Of a stretch of DNA of 64,000 nucleotides, positions 16,431-25,767 are shown piece after piece. Location of the stretch: contig NZ_JARXIC010000014.1 in assembly GCF_031127905.1 (NCBI RefSeq), forward strand, positions 51,798 to 115,797, in the 5' to 3' direction. The notes below the pieces were generated by a model that worked only from the letters and a program-made list of their open reading frames with translations, did not search any database and was not told the origin of the DNA. Numbering within the stretch: position 1 is the stretch's first letter; each line of letters begins with the position of its first letter. The DNA is from Thalassobacterium sedimentorum. Its GTDB lineage: Bacteria; Verrucomicrobiota; Verrucomicrobiia; Opitutales; Coraliomargaritaceae. The translations under genes were made by a program, and so were the position numbers.

Positions 16431-16446
16431 AAGCAAATATTTGCTT
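16431..16446. promoter_or_regulatory. Perfect 16-bp palindrome upstream of the LamG-DUF4838 gene
   Basis: AAGCAAATATTTGCTT is a perfect palindrome whose end lies 46 bases before ATG 16493. Position and symmetry suggest an operator; the binding protein is unknown. Confidence 0.4.
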
Positions 16447-16492
16447 TAAGGGCGGAGCTGTCGTCCGCTGCAACGAGTCCGTTTTTATAGAA

Positions 16493-19400
16493 ATGAATAT
16501 TTTGTTTAGGTTATTATTTATACTTGGAGCGTTGATTGCTCAGATTGCTTCAGCTCAAGCTGAGCTGTTGTTGCATTACCCTCTAGATGAGGGCAGTGGC
16601 ACTTCAGTCAGAGATACTGGAATCTCGCCTGCCGCACCTGGTAAACTGTTCGGTCGGGGCTCAAACTGGATCTCAAATAGTCCAACCGGAGCCGAGTATG
16701 TGTATTCTGTAGGTGATGGTGAGGGCTATATTAGCGGGGGGACGATTGATAAGTTGGAGGGCTTGGTAGACTTTAGTGTGACATTCTGGGTTAAGGCTGA
16801 TCAGATTCGTTATAATGATCGTATCTTTAGCACTCGGGCAAAGAGCTTCGACGAGGATAAAACAACCGGGTTTATCGATCTAATGGCCGATGAAGGCTCG
16901 TTGCACGATTCATTGAAATTTCGTTTTGAGTTTCGTAATGGTGACCAGCCGGGCTCGAGTATTCACACTGGCAGTTTCGACGCGAGTGACTGGACCTTCG
17001 TTGGGATTGTTCGTCATGGACGTACTGTCACTTTCTATGTCGGAGATGGAGATGATTCTCTACGTATCTTACCATCGCGCGGCCGAGTGTCCGGACTGGG
17101 GGATATAAATGTCAATAGTGGCGAGTTTCGTTTATTGGGAACTGCGGCTAGCGAGCGAAATCGTAGCCCGAAGGCCTCGTTGAGTGATTTTCGTATCTAT
17201 GACGCAGCTTTAAGTGTGAACGAGTTAAAGTTCATTGGTTCGGCTTCCGCTTCAGTTAGTAATGAGACGGAAGTCAGGCTGACTCCCGAGAGTCTCGAGA
17301 CGTCCGCGCAGGATATTCAATTGTCTTCCTCTGAGCAGGCAGGAATCAACTGGGACCAATTGTATGTGTTCTCGAATGAAAATACATCTTTGATCCAGAG
17401 CCCTGGAGCTAGCCTCTTTGATATCTCAAAGCCTTATACTGCAGCGACGGGGGCAGGGTTTGTTTTTTCTAATGATACGGATGTATCCGAAAACGGGCAG
17501 GTCATGTTCCGTATTCGTAAGAATCATGAGCAGCGTCAAGCGGTAGCGGTCGATGCTCGTCACTATGGGAAGCCAGCGTTAGATCGAGCGGCATACACGG
17601 TGCGCATTGATTTACCTAATGGTTGGTATCGAGTTGGCGTGGCTGCGGGCGACCCAGCAGGTTCGACCGCGTTGCTGGCTCATGTGGGGGATACATTTAA
17701 AGAGGTGAATGGGGTGGACGTGCTCGATGACGAAGCGATCAATACGCTTAGCCTGTTCAACGGCAGTGAAGGGCTTAGCACGGGGAGCGTGATGGTTAAA
17801 GATACGCCGTTCAATGTGACTCAAGGATATGTGTTGGTTAGTTTTCGCCGTCCTCCAGAATCGCGGGCGCGTTGGGGCAGCTGCGCTGGGATTGCGATTG
17901 AAAAAATGGAATCGTCTAGCACTGGGGAATCCGCCGTGCTGTGGCTGATTCAGCAGGGACGATTTGTGCCAACGTTGAATGTGGATTTCGATGGTCCATC
18001 AGCCGACTATATTCGCGATCAATGGGTAGAACTTGAGCATCGGCTGACGGGGCGTCGTGAGACCGGAGTCGAGGCTTCACGTGAACCATGGCGCTTGTGC
18101 TTTCGTTTGTCAGATGATAGTCATGCCGAGCAGTTACTGAGTGAGCATGGCGTGACTCGTAAGCAAATCGGTAAGGATGGTTTTGTCATTATTCCTGATG
18201 CTGAGGGGCTGACGGCAGTTGCGAATAATCCATACGGTTTAATCAGTGCGATGTTTGAAGTGGTTCGTCTTGGAACTGGTTTTGAATGGGTGCGGCCTCA
18301 GGCAGATCAGCCATTGGTTCCCGTAAATCAGGCTTACCTCGCGTTGAAAGGCCCCGTCCTTAAGCGCCCTGCGTTTGATTTGAGAGGGCAGGCTTTGACT
18401 CAGTATGATGCTAGTCGAGAATATCCTACGTATTGGAATTGGTTGGTGCGTAATGGATATAACTTGGTGGGAGGTAGCATCATTGGTGAGCGCTTTCGCG
18501 TTGCGGGACCGCTCAATGTTGAGCGCGACATGGTGCATAACTTTTTCGGCCACACGCTGCATGAATTAGTCCCGACAGAGACTTATTTTGAGAGTCATCC
18601 AGAATATTTTCCGATGATAAATGGAAAACGGAAAGGTGGCTATAAGGGCGCACAGGTCAATATGGCGAATCCTGAAGTTGTCGATGTGGTGGTCGATGCA
18701 TTCACGCAATACATGATTGAGAATCCATTATTGAATGTTGTGAGCTTAGGCACAAATGATACTGGCAGTGATGGTTCCTCTGGTTGGGGCGAGGGTGCGG
18801 ATGAACTCGCGATGGATGATCCGAGAGACCTGTTGCAATCCAATATGCGAAATATCCGCAGTTACTCGACGCGCTATGTGAAATTTGCGAATGCGATCAC
18901 TCAGAAGTTTTCTCAGGCATATCCAGATGTCGCTACCACGATTTACGCTTATCACGAGACACTACCAGCTCCGTATGTGAAGCCGGACCCAAAGCTGTTG
19001 GTTCAGTTTTCACCGCTGTATAAGAGTATGAATCAAGCGATGAACAGTACCTCTAGTGCTCGTAATCAACAGTTTAATGCATGGTTAAAAGGATGGGCAG
19101 AGTTGACCGATAATATCTTGGTGCGTGATTACTATGTCATGTTCAGTCGTGCGGGCCGTACCGTTCTGCCTGTTTCGCTCTATGTTGTTCAGCAAGACTT
19201 GAGCTATTATCGTGAGTTGGGACTCAGAGGGATTGCTCCAGAAACGATTCCCGATGGACCCGTCGGTGGGAATTCCGACCCTGAGAAATCGTATCCTCCC
19301 TTTGTGCTCGATCCTCAAGCTTATGAAACCTATTGGGATGCCAGTTGGTTAGTGCACTATGGCTTAGGACGACTGATGTGGGAGCCTGATCTGCCGATTC

Positions 19401-19855
19401 GAGATGTTATCAAAAGTGCCTGCGACGTCTATTATGGTCCAGCATCGCCTTGGATGACTGAATACTACGATCGTTTGAATCGTTATCTGTATCAATCAGG
19501 ACGACCTGAAGAGGTGATTGAAGAGAGCCAGATCGATAAAAGCTTGGGTGGGCGTGTCCATACTGGGCCTTATGATATGACTTGGAACTGGTTGCCAACT
19601 ATTAGTAAACACGCGAGTGCCATGTTCGATCTTCGAGGCTTGGAACAGGCGGAAGCCAAACAGCGCTTGTATGGCATGGCTGAGCTACTTGCTTATGGGC
19701 GTAGTGCTGCTCGCGGAAGTGGCTTGAGACCAGTTATTGAACGCGTCGAGCGAGATGTGGCTTTGTTTGATCTATACACGTCCAGTCTTGGATACGGTTT
19801 CGAATTCCGGACCGGTCGAACCACTCCGCGAATCTTAGATGAACCAAGCTTGTAA
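16493..19855 (+). CDS. Secreted LamG-DUF4838 fusion protein
   Basis: An 1120-residue protein. Signal peptide at residues 1-24 (ending SAQA). Residues about 25-245 are a LamG domain homologous to the adjacent PEP-CTERM protein; residues about 270-470 form a further beta-rich region with a malectin-like look (RAAYTVRIDLPNGWYRVGVA). After this comes the alpha-glucuronidase-like N-domain and the DUF4838 region at about 690-990, including ESHPEYFPMINGKRK and YAYHETLPAPYVKPDP. No PEP-CTERM tail is present, so this copy is released or retained in the periplasm while its LamG relative is anchored. DUF4838 activity is not established. It is followed by the FAD oxidoreductase at 19929. Confidence 0.82.
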   Translation: MNILFRLLFILGALIAQIASAQAELLLHYPLDEGSGTSVRDTGISPAAPGKLFGRGSNWISNSPTGAEYVYSVGDGEGYISGGTIDKLEGLVDFSVTFWVKADQIRYNDRIFSTRAKSFDEDKTTGFIDLMADEGSLHDSLKFRFEFRNGDQPGSSIHTGSFDASDWTFVGIVRHGRTVTFYVGDGDDSLRILPSRGRVSGLGDINVNSGEFRLLGTAASERNRSPKASLSDFRIYDAALSVNELKFIGSASASVSNETEVRLTPESLETSAQDIQLSSSEQAGINWDQLYVFSNENTSLIQSPGASLFDISKPYTAATGAGFVFSNDTDVSENGQVMFRIRKNHEQRQAVAVDARHYGKPALDRAAYTVRIDLPNGWYRVGVAAGDPAGSTALLAHVGDTFKEVNGVDVLDDEAINTLSLFNGSEGLSTGSVMVKDTPFNVTQGYVLVSFRRPPESRARWGSCAGIAIEKMESSSTGESAVLWLIQQGRFVPTLNVDFDGPSADYIRDQWVELEHRLTGRRETGVEASREPWRLCFRLSDDSHAEQLLSEHGVTRKQIGKDGFVIIPDAEGLTAVANNPYGLISAMFEVVRLGTGFEWVRPQADQPLVPVNQAYLALKGPVLKRPAFDLRGQALTQYDASREYPTYWNWLVRNGYNLVGGSIIGERFRVAGPLNVERDMVHNFFGHTLHELVPTETYFESHPEYFPMINGKRKGGYKGAQVNMANPEVVDVVVDAFTQYMIENPLLNVVSLGTNDTGSDGSSGWGEGADELAMDDPRDLLQSNMRNIRSYSTRYVKFANAITQKFSQAYPDVATTIYAYHETLPAPYVKPDPKLLVQFSPLYKSMNQAMNSTSSARNQQFNAWLKGWAELTDNILVRDYYVMFSRAGRTVLPVSLYVVQQDLSYYRELGLRGIAPETIPDGPVGGNSDPEKSYPPFVLDPQAYETYWDASWLVHYGLGRLMWEPDLPIRDVIKSACDVYYGPASPWMTEYYDRLNRYLYQSGRPEEVIEESQIDKSLGGRVHTGPYDMTWNWLPTISKHASAMFDLRGLEQAEAKQRLYGMAELLAYGRSAARGSGLRPVIERVERDVALFDLYTSSLGYGFEFRTGRTTPRILDEPSL

Positions 19856-19928
19856 GTTAGGAAACTACTGAGACTGCTTTGGTTCAATTGTGAAGTCTGA
19901 TTTTCTCTGCACTTTTAAAATATATAGA

Positions 19929-21245
19929 ATGAAAAAAAGACACTTTGATATTGTCGTCGTCGGCGGTGGCCCTGCTGGGATTACTGCATCTATTGCTGCG
20001 GCTCGAATGGGCCGATCCACTGCACTGTTGGAACGCGGTGAAATTTTGGGAGGTATGGGGACGCTGGCTTTAGTTAATAACTTCTGCAAAGCTCACCATG
20101 ATGGCTCACAGTTTATTATCGGGGGCATCTTTGCGGAAATTCGCAATGCTTTGATTCAACGTGGTGCATTGTTTTTAACGGATGGCCTAGAACCTTATAA
20201 CCATCATGTCTTCTTGGATGTGGTGAAAGAGCTGTGTGAGGAGGCTGGGGTTGCGGTCTTTACGGGAGCACATGTTAAAAAAAGCACCTTTATTGAGGGG
20301 GAGTCGACCTTATTGGAACTCGAGCAAGGGGAGTTGATTGAGGCAGATGCTGTAGTGGATGCGTCTGGGGACGCAGTGATTGCAGCCGCAGCAGGAGTTC
20401 CTTTTCTTGCTCGGAGAAGCGATAGTCGTCGTTTGATGCCGCTTACATATTGTTATGTCGTGGGTCCAGTGAACCTCGATCAGGTTCGTCGGGAATTGCC
20501 CGAAGTTGTTTTACAGGATCGTCTCAATGGAGGCGATTATCTCTACCTAGGTGGACAAACTCAGTTGCGTGAGTGGGTGAGAGCAGCTCGTGAGTGTGGC
20601 GATTTGACGATTCCTCGTGAGCGGATAGCCGTTGCTTACTCAATACCAAAAACACCGGAGAATATTGCCGTAAATTTCGGTCGAGTCGTGGTTGAGGATC
20701 CGACAAATCCAGAGCAGATGAAACAAGCGGAGTTGATGGGAAAGCAGCAGGTCGATGAAGGTGTGAATTTCTTTCGTAAGTATATTCCGGGCTTTGAGAA
20801 TGTTGAACTTTTAGAACTGGCACGACAGATTGGTGTGCGTGAATCTCGTCAGATTGACGGACTGTATTGCTTGAACCAAGAGGATGTCTTGGGCTGTCGC
20901 CAGTTTGAAGACGGTATTGCTCAGTGCTGCTACGCGATTGATATTCATGAGGCAGATTCGGATAAGACAACTATGATTTCTATCCCTAAGGGGAAACATT
21001 ATGATATACCTTTAAGAAGTTTAATTCCAGCTTCTGGTCCCTCCAATCTAATTGTCGCGGGGCGTAGTATTTCAGCGACTCAGGAGGCCATGAGTTCCTT
21101 TCGTGTATCACCTTCGGCTATGGCAATCGGCGAGGCGGCGGGCGTGACTGCGGCCATCGCTGTTGAGGAGCATTTAGCAATATGTGATGTCAGTAGCATG
21201 CACGTGCGTGAACGCTTGGTCGCAACTGGAGGCATACTGGATTAA
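19929..21245 (+). CDS. FAD-dependent oxidoreductase (FAD_oxidored type), short form
   Basis: A 438-residue protein starting at ATG 19929; an in-frame GTG at 19890 would put 13 odd residues ahead of the Rossmann strand. FAD-binding VVVGGGPAG lies at about residues 8-16, with the acidic residue of the second strand in LLERGE and the family segment ILGGMGTLALVN. The C-terminal FAD contact is LIVAGRSISATQEAMSSFRV. Unlike the copies at 7436 and 49800 it ends after the catalytic part, with no beta domain. No signal peptide, so it is cytoplasmic. Three bases separate it from the toroid gene at 21249, indicating co-translation on the same substrate pathway. Confidence 0.85.
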   Translation: MKKRHFDIVVVGGGPAGITASIAAARMGRSTALLERGEILGGMGTLALVNNFCKAHHDGSQFIIGGIFAEIRNALIQRGALFLTDGLEPYNHHVFLDVVKELCEEAGVAVFTGAHVKKSTFIEGESTLLELEQGELIEADAVVDASGDAVIAAAAGVPFLARRSDSRRLMPLTYCYVVGPVNLDQVRRELPEVVLQDRLNGGDYLYLGGQTQLREWVRAARECGDLTIPRERIAVAYSIPKTPENIAVNFGRVVVEDPTNPEQMKQAELMGKQQVDEGVNFFRKYIPGFENVELLELARQIGVRESRQIDGLYCLNQEDVLGCRQFEDGIAQCCYAIDIHEADSDKTTMISIPKGKHYDIPLRSLIPASGPSNLIVAGRSISATQEAMSSFRVSPSAMAIGEAAGVTAAIAVEEHLAICDVSSMHVRERLVATGGILD

Positions 21246-21248
21246 ATT

Positions 21249-22499
21249 ATGGATACAAGTTCACATCATTTCTCGCGCCTAGTGACGGCTGATCGTCTCT
21301 CCGATATCGTCGGACGCAAGCGCCTGAAGGCATCTTTGCATGGTGTGGGCATGTGGCTGACTGCCGCTTCGGAAACAACCGGGGCGTCCGGTAAACTACA
21401 CCGTAATGCGGTGTATCATCAAGATGGTCGTGTGACTTGGTTGTATCCAAATAGTAATACAGGCGAACTGATATCGGCGATGTTGGATCTGGGGTTTGTG
21501 CTGGAAGACACTTCATGGACAGATGCTGCTAGTGCTTATGCGGATGCACTTCTGGATGATAGTGTCCATGGTTTATACCGAGGTGAGCGCCTGGAGGCGC
21601 ATGGTCTTGCTTGGTACTGGACGGATGCAGGGACCTATACCGGTGGCTATTCCATGCGTATGCCGGCTCATTTTTTTCGTTTGTATGAGGCGACCGGAAA
21701 TCAACGTTATTTAGATGCCTGTGACTGGATTGGCCGCACCATGCTAGATCGCCAGTTAGAGTCAGGTCTAGTGACGGCTGCGTGGAATCCGCAGGACGGA
21801 TGGATGCCTGAGCCCCGAATGGGTAGCCGCTATATGTATCCATTGGCGACTTTTGCGACGCTTTGGAAAGTGACGGGGGACGCCAAGTATCTATCGGCTT
21901 ATGAGCGTGCCTTGCCGACAGTGCTTGCGATGCAGAATGAAGACGGATCGTTTTTTCAATGCTACGATCCGATGACAGGGACAGCGGTGGATGATTCGAT
22001 TAAATTCCACTTTTATGCCTATATTCTGAATGCACTTGAAGAGGCATTCACTATCACGAAAGATGATCGTATCTTAAATTGCGCCGTTCGACTTGCCGAT
22101 CATCTTGCTGGGGTCTTTTACTATCGTCATACTGTGCCTTACTGTGGGGGCAATGTGGCCTCGCCGACGGATCAAACCGAAGCCGATTCCACCATGCAGG
22201 ATTCTTGCGCAGGCCTGCTGTGGCTGGCAAAGCTAAAGGGACAGAGCGTCTATCGGGATATTGCTTCAAAATTATTGATAGAAGCGATGGTGCATCAACT
22301 GCCAGTGACGGCAGACGATGGGTGGGCGGGAGCACTCTTGCGTGGGGTGAATTCTAGTTTGGATGGAACGATTGCCGGAGTTCCTAGCAATCGACGCCAT
22401 TTAAACTATGATCCTACTTTGATTGCACGTTGCGACCTTTGGTGCGTGGTGAATCACATCCGTGCCTGCCGTCGACTCTTGGATGAGTCTTGTAGCTAA
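21249..22499 (+). CDS. Alpha/alpha-toroid (six-hairpin glycosidase-like) protein, paralogue
   Basis: A 416-residue cytoplasmic protein and close paralogue of the product at 13994: both have the blocks DGRVTWLYPNSNT, YWTDAGTY/YWTDGGTY, MQNEDGSF, FYYRHTVPYCGG and AGVPSNRxHL in the same order. The fold is predicted as alpha/alpha toroid from the recurring helix pairs. The reaction is unknown; conserved Asp, Trp and His in these shared blocks are candidate active-site residues. It is tightly linked (3-base gap) to the FAD oxidoreductase, whereas the other copy is coupled to the LacI regulator. Confidence 0.75.
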   Translation: MDTSSHHFSRLVTADRLSDIVGRKRLKASLHGVGMWLTAASETTGASGKLHRNAVYHQDGRVTWLYPNSNTGELISAMLDLGFVLEDTSWTDAASAYADALLDDSVHGLYRGERLEAHGLAWYWTDAGTYTGGYSMRMPAHFFRLYEATGNQRYLDACDWIGRTMLDRQLESGLVTAAWNPQDGWMPEPRMGSRYMYPLATFATLWKVTGDAKYLSAYERALPTVLAMQNEDGSFFQCYDPMTGTAVDDSIKFHFYAYILNALEEAFTITKDDRILNCAVRLADHLAGVFYYRHTVPYCGGNVASPTDQTEADSTMQDSCAGLLWLAKLKGQSVYRDIASKLLIEAMVHQLPVTADDGWAGALLRGVNSSLDGTIAGVPSNRRHLNYDPTLIARCDLWCVVNHIRACRRLLDESCS

Positions 22500-22552
22500 A
22501 AATAACAAGATGGTGATAACCAAGTATAGTAAATGCTTAAGAGGAATAGATT

Positions 22553-23218
22553 ATGATGATATTGTGTGACAGGAAAAAATATAGTCGTAGGGGATTCACG
22601 CTAATCGAGTTGTTAGTTGTCATCGCGGTGATCGCAGTGCTTGCGGCCATTCTGCTTGCTGTTATCGGCCCTGCTCGTGAGCGAGTGGATCTTGCGAAGT
22701 GTGCGAACTCGCTACGCTCTTTATATGTGACCAATGGCGTATACATGCTGGATAATAGAAGTCAGTATCCACCAGTTCATGCCAAGGATCATGCGTTAAC
22801 CTATTGGAGACGTTCCTTTCTTCAATACGAGGGGCTTCCGAGCGATTCAGCTAAATATCTGGCAGCTATGTCGAAGACTAGTTTTGTCTGCCCTTCGGTT
22901 GGGGATTTCCTCGCTGAGAGTGATCTTCCGGATACCTTTATTTCCTATGCGATCAATGACTATTTACATCAGTTGAACAGTGTTAATGTTCGAGATCCAG
23001 CCAAATGCCTATTCGCTATGGATGCAGGAATCAGAGCTGGTAATTTACCGACAGAGTCGGTCACACCAGCTCTTTTAAGGCGAATCGGCAATAATTATCA
23101 TAATGATTCTGTCAATTTGATCTTTGCTGATGGGCATGTTGAATTGTTCGGCGATGTAACACTACTGACATCCGCTTCATATAATGTCGGGGGAAGTAAA
23201 GACATTTGGACTCCATAG
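22553..23218 (+). CDS. Prepilin-type N-methylation protein with H-X9-DG motif (pseudopilin)
   Basis: A 221-residue protein with type IV prepilin signature [19 protein letters not shown] (Gly14/Phe15 cleavage point, Glu at mature position 5) and a hydrophobic helix to about residue 38. Near the C-terminus a His, nine residues and Asp-Gly occur (NLIFADGHVE), as in the pseudopilins at 5758 and 37588. A good ribosome-binding site (AAGAGGA) precedes the ATG. It closes module B and faces the convergent ROK gene only 18 bases away. Likely exported and assembled or displayed by a type II secretion/type IV pilus system encoded elsewhere. Confidence 0.88.
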   Translation: MMILCDRKKYSRRGFTLIELLVVIAVIAVLAAILLAVIGPARERVDLAKCANSLRSLYVTNGVYMLDNRSQYPPVHAKDHALTYWRRSFLQYEGLPSDSAKYLAAMSKTSFVCPSVGDFLAESDLPDTFISYAINDYLHQLNSVNVRDPAKCLFAMDAGIRAGNLPTESVTPALLRRIGNNYHNDSVNLIFADGHVELFGDVTLLTSASYNVGGSKDIWTP

Positions 23219-23236
23219 TTTGTGTTCTGTTCGGAA

Positions 23237-24298
23237 CTAGGAGTTCAGGTCATGCATATGATTCAGTAGCATCGCTTCGGTGACTAATAGGGCAGAGCCA
23301 TCGCGGTTGAGTTGTTCTCCATCTTTAGGAAATACAAGTGTAGTCAGCTGTTTATTTTCGTAGGTAAAATGACTTTGTTTGTGGATTCTTTCTAGTCCAA
23401 GATTTTTGATGCCATGTTTGTGTATCTGAGCATCCAGTGCTGTAAATAACATTTCATCGCTGGCTTTCCCTGCCCTTAGTAGGGCATCTAGGCAGCTGGT
23501 GTTTCCACAGTAACACTGTCCTCCAGATTTGCGGACAGATTGATGCAGAAAGGGGCCTGATGTTCCCATCCGTCCAAGTTTTATGATTCCATTATGCATT
23601 ACTGCTAGGTGGAGATCGCGTTTGTATCTCTCGACATAAGCGATGTTGTTGTCTGTCCCTAATTGTTTGGCTAGGCCGTGAAGCTTGCTGGCTACTTGAG
23701 TCCATTGGCCTATTACGGTTATGTCGATTAGTTGTGGGTGCATGAACTTGGGAGAGCAAGGCAGCCATTCATCAATACCGTTTAGGGAATAAATTAATGC
23801 GGCATTGTTGTCGGAAACGATGCCGTCGACCTCAAGTCCGATGCCAGTCAGTCGCTGATCCTTTGACTGTATCCACCCTTGAGCCTTCGTCACTGATTTG
23901 CCTATAGCCGTGAATACTGAGCGCTGGGTGGGGCGGGACACCTTTTGGTGGAACAAGGCTAACTGCTCTGAGGTGGAATTGATGACTTGAACGGTTACGT
24001 CAGAAGCTCTGATGTGAACGGCGAGTGTCACCCATGGCAGGCAGGATAGGGAGAGTGCTTCAACGGGACGCTTCGAATGCTTCTTACGCACCGTGACTTT
24101 GCGGATCAAACCGTGTTTATCTAGCCATTTTGATTTCTGCGTTATCGATGCGGGAGAGAAACCGGTTTGCTCTGCAATCTTTGAGCGTGTGACCTCTTTG
24201 TTCAATAATACCAGTCTGACAAAGCGCTCTAGCGATAGTGAGTTTCTTGCTTTGGAGGTTTCTGCCATGATGTTAGACATTTGAGTGGGACTGGTCAT
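23237..24298 (-). CDS. ROK-family transcriptional regulator
   Basis: A 353-residue protein with an N-terminal winged helix-turn-helix (about residues 20-75: VTRSKIAEQTGFSPASITQ) fused to a ROK sugar-kinase-like domain. The ROK zinc segment is recognisable as GGQCYCGNTSCLDALLR but has the usual GC in the third part replaced by SC, and the ATP-binding DxGxT motif is degenerate (VHIRASDVTVQ), fitting a repressor rather than a kinase. XylR/NagC-type ROK repressors respond to sugars such as xylose. It follows the Gfo/Idh gene by 26 bases on the same strand, downstream of the GH10 block, so xylo-oligosaccharide sensing is plausible but not shown. Confidence 0.85.
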   Translation of the reverse strand: MTSPTQMSNIMAETSKARNSLSLERFVRLVLLNKEVTRSKIAEQTGFSPASITQKSKWLDKHGLIRKVTVRKKHSKRPVEALSLSCLPWVTLAVHIRASDVTVQVINSTSEQLALFHQKVSRPTQRSVFTAIGKSVTKAQGWIQSKDQRLTGIGLEVDGIVSDNNAALIYSLNGIDEWLPCSPKFMHPQLIDITVIGQWTQVASKLHGLAKQLGTDNNIAYVERYKRDLHLAVMHNGIIKLGRMGTSGPFLHQSVRKSGGQCYCGNTSCLDALLRAGKASDEMLFTALDAQIHKHGIKNLGLERIHKQSHFTYENKQLTTLVFPKDGEQLNRDGSALLVTEAMLLNHMHDLNS

Positions 24299-24324
24299 CT
24301 AATAAAAAGAAAGGAGGCGATGAA

Positions 24325-25527
24325 TCAAAGTGCTGTTAATGATGATGGGGTTGTATGGTTTGTTTTCTCAATTTCTTCTATTGTTAATCGTCGATTACTA
24401 ATAAACGACTTTTTTATGCAGTTTTCAATGCCTTGAATCGAGCGGTGTGCGTGATCTTCAGAGTTGTATGAGCAATCGATTAGATCCGAAGGTATGTCTT
24501 CTATGACACACTGCGCATGTAGTTGATTGATGAAGTCTGTATGGGTGCGTGCGACTTCTAAGCTGGCCCCTGCTGCTTCTCCTGTTCGGATGGCATGTAA
24601 TATCTTACGAAATTCTGTGCTTCGTGCTTCCATACTATCGACTGTTGGGATCAGCTCTCCAGATGGGAAGATTCTAAAATGTTTGCGAAATTCCCAATGG
24701 ACACTGCCTGTGCTGCCTGATATTTCGATTATTGGCTCAATCAACGTTGAGCCACTATGTGTCACATTATAGAGAATCTCGACTCCAGTATCCGTTCTCA
24801 TTTTTGCTGAGATGGTATCGAAAGTTTCAATTGACTGAGCTCTGAAAAGACTTGCTTCAAATTCAGCCACATTTGCGGCCGAATGTAATTTGTTGCCACT
24901 GAAATAGAGCGATGCCATCAAAAAGTGCGCGAGTGCATTGTTGGCTGGAGAATCGTAAACAAAGTGGTCCCCATCTCGAATTTTTCCAGCCCAATTATTC
25001 CTTTGATAATAGTAGATGGGACGTGGCCAAGACGCCATTACTTTGATGTGTGAAACTGTGCCAATCGCTCCGGCAAGTAATCGGTTTTTTATGTCATTTG
25101 TGGCATCCTGATACAGGTCCTGGTAACCGACGAAGACCCTGAGCTTTGCCTGGTCCCGGGCGGCAATCATTTCGTCGACTTCAGCAATTGTTCCAGCTAC
25201 TGGCTTTTCTACGAGGACATTCCAGCCGGCTTCCAGCGCTGCAATTGTCATGCGGCAATGCAGAGCAATGCCAGTCGGGATGACACATAGATCCAATGCA
25301 TGGGCTTCGGCCTTTACCATTTTATCGAAGTCATCATAGATACGGCAGCCGATTTTTTGGAGTTCTTGGCAAGCTTCTGGCTCTTCAGATTGATTGATGA
25401 TGGTGGCACAGCTGATTTGAACTTCCTGATTGGCGGCCAGTGCATGCAACGTCTTTAAGTGATTGCGGGCAAATCCAGAGACGCCCACTAGGCCGATCTT
25501 AGGTATCTTGTTTGATGCGTGTCTCAT
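24325..25527 (-). CDS. Gfo/Idh/MocA-family NAD(P)-dependent oxidoreductase
   Basis: A 400-residue protein starting at ATG 25527; the frame is open to a GTG at 25593, but the extra 22 residues precede the Rossmann strand (KIGLVGVSGFARNHL) without adding recognisable sequence. The family's EKP motif appears as LVEKPVAG. These enzymes oxidise or epimerise sugars and sugar acids using a nicotinamide cofactor. No signal peptide. It is separated from the upstream esterase gene by a strong terminator (25706-25740), so it should have its own promoter in the 240-base gap, and is followed by the ROK gene. Confidence 0.87.
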   Translation of the reverse strand: MRHASNKIPKIGLVGVSGFARNHLKTLHALAANQEVQISCATIINQSEEPEACQELQKIGCRIYDDFDKMVKAEAHALDLCVIPTGIALHCRMTIAALEAGWNVLVEKPVAGTIAEVDEMIAARDQAKLRVFVGYQDLYQDATNDIKNRLLAGAIGTVSHIKVMASWPRPIYYYQRNNWAGKIRDGDHFVYDSPANNALAHFLMASLYFSGNKLHSAANVAEFEASLFRAQSIETFDTISAKMRTDTGVEILYNVTHSGSTLIEPIIEISGSTGSVHWEFRKHFRIFPSGELIPTVDSMEARSTEFRKILHAIRTGEAAGASLEVARTHTDFINQLHAQCVIEDIPSDLIDCSYNSEDHAHRSIQGIENCIKKSFISNRRLTIEEIEKTNHTTPSSLTAL

Positions 25528-25705
25528 TGTATGATCTTTGATTGATTTTAGCTGTGAGCGATTGGTCCTATTAAATTGAATGCTCGGGGTCACTTCATCT
25601 GCCCTATCTGAGTCGAATCACTGTATTTAAATTTCTAGTGTTCTTAACAGTCAAGGATGAGAATGAGCTTATTTTTCGTAGTGTGATTTTTGGAGTGATT
25701 CTAAT

Positions 25706-25740
25706 GAAAAAAGAGACGACTGATAACTCCAGTCGTCTCT
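25706..25740 (-). terminator. Strong intrinsic terminator of the GH10-esterase operon
   Basis: Read on the minus strand, AGAGACGACTG, a 7-base loop and CAGTCGTCTCT form a perfect 11-bp stem followed directly by a T-run. It begins 28 bases after the esterase stop at 25768. Confidence 0.9.
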
Positions 25741-25767
25741 GTGCCTAATAATAGAAATTTGTAATTT

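Noticed and set aside
25682..25694. Stretch GTGTGATTTTTGG resembling one arm and flank of the palindrome at 30561-30580
   Set aside because: Only a half-site with no second arm; too short to claim an operator.
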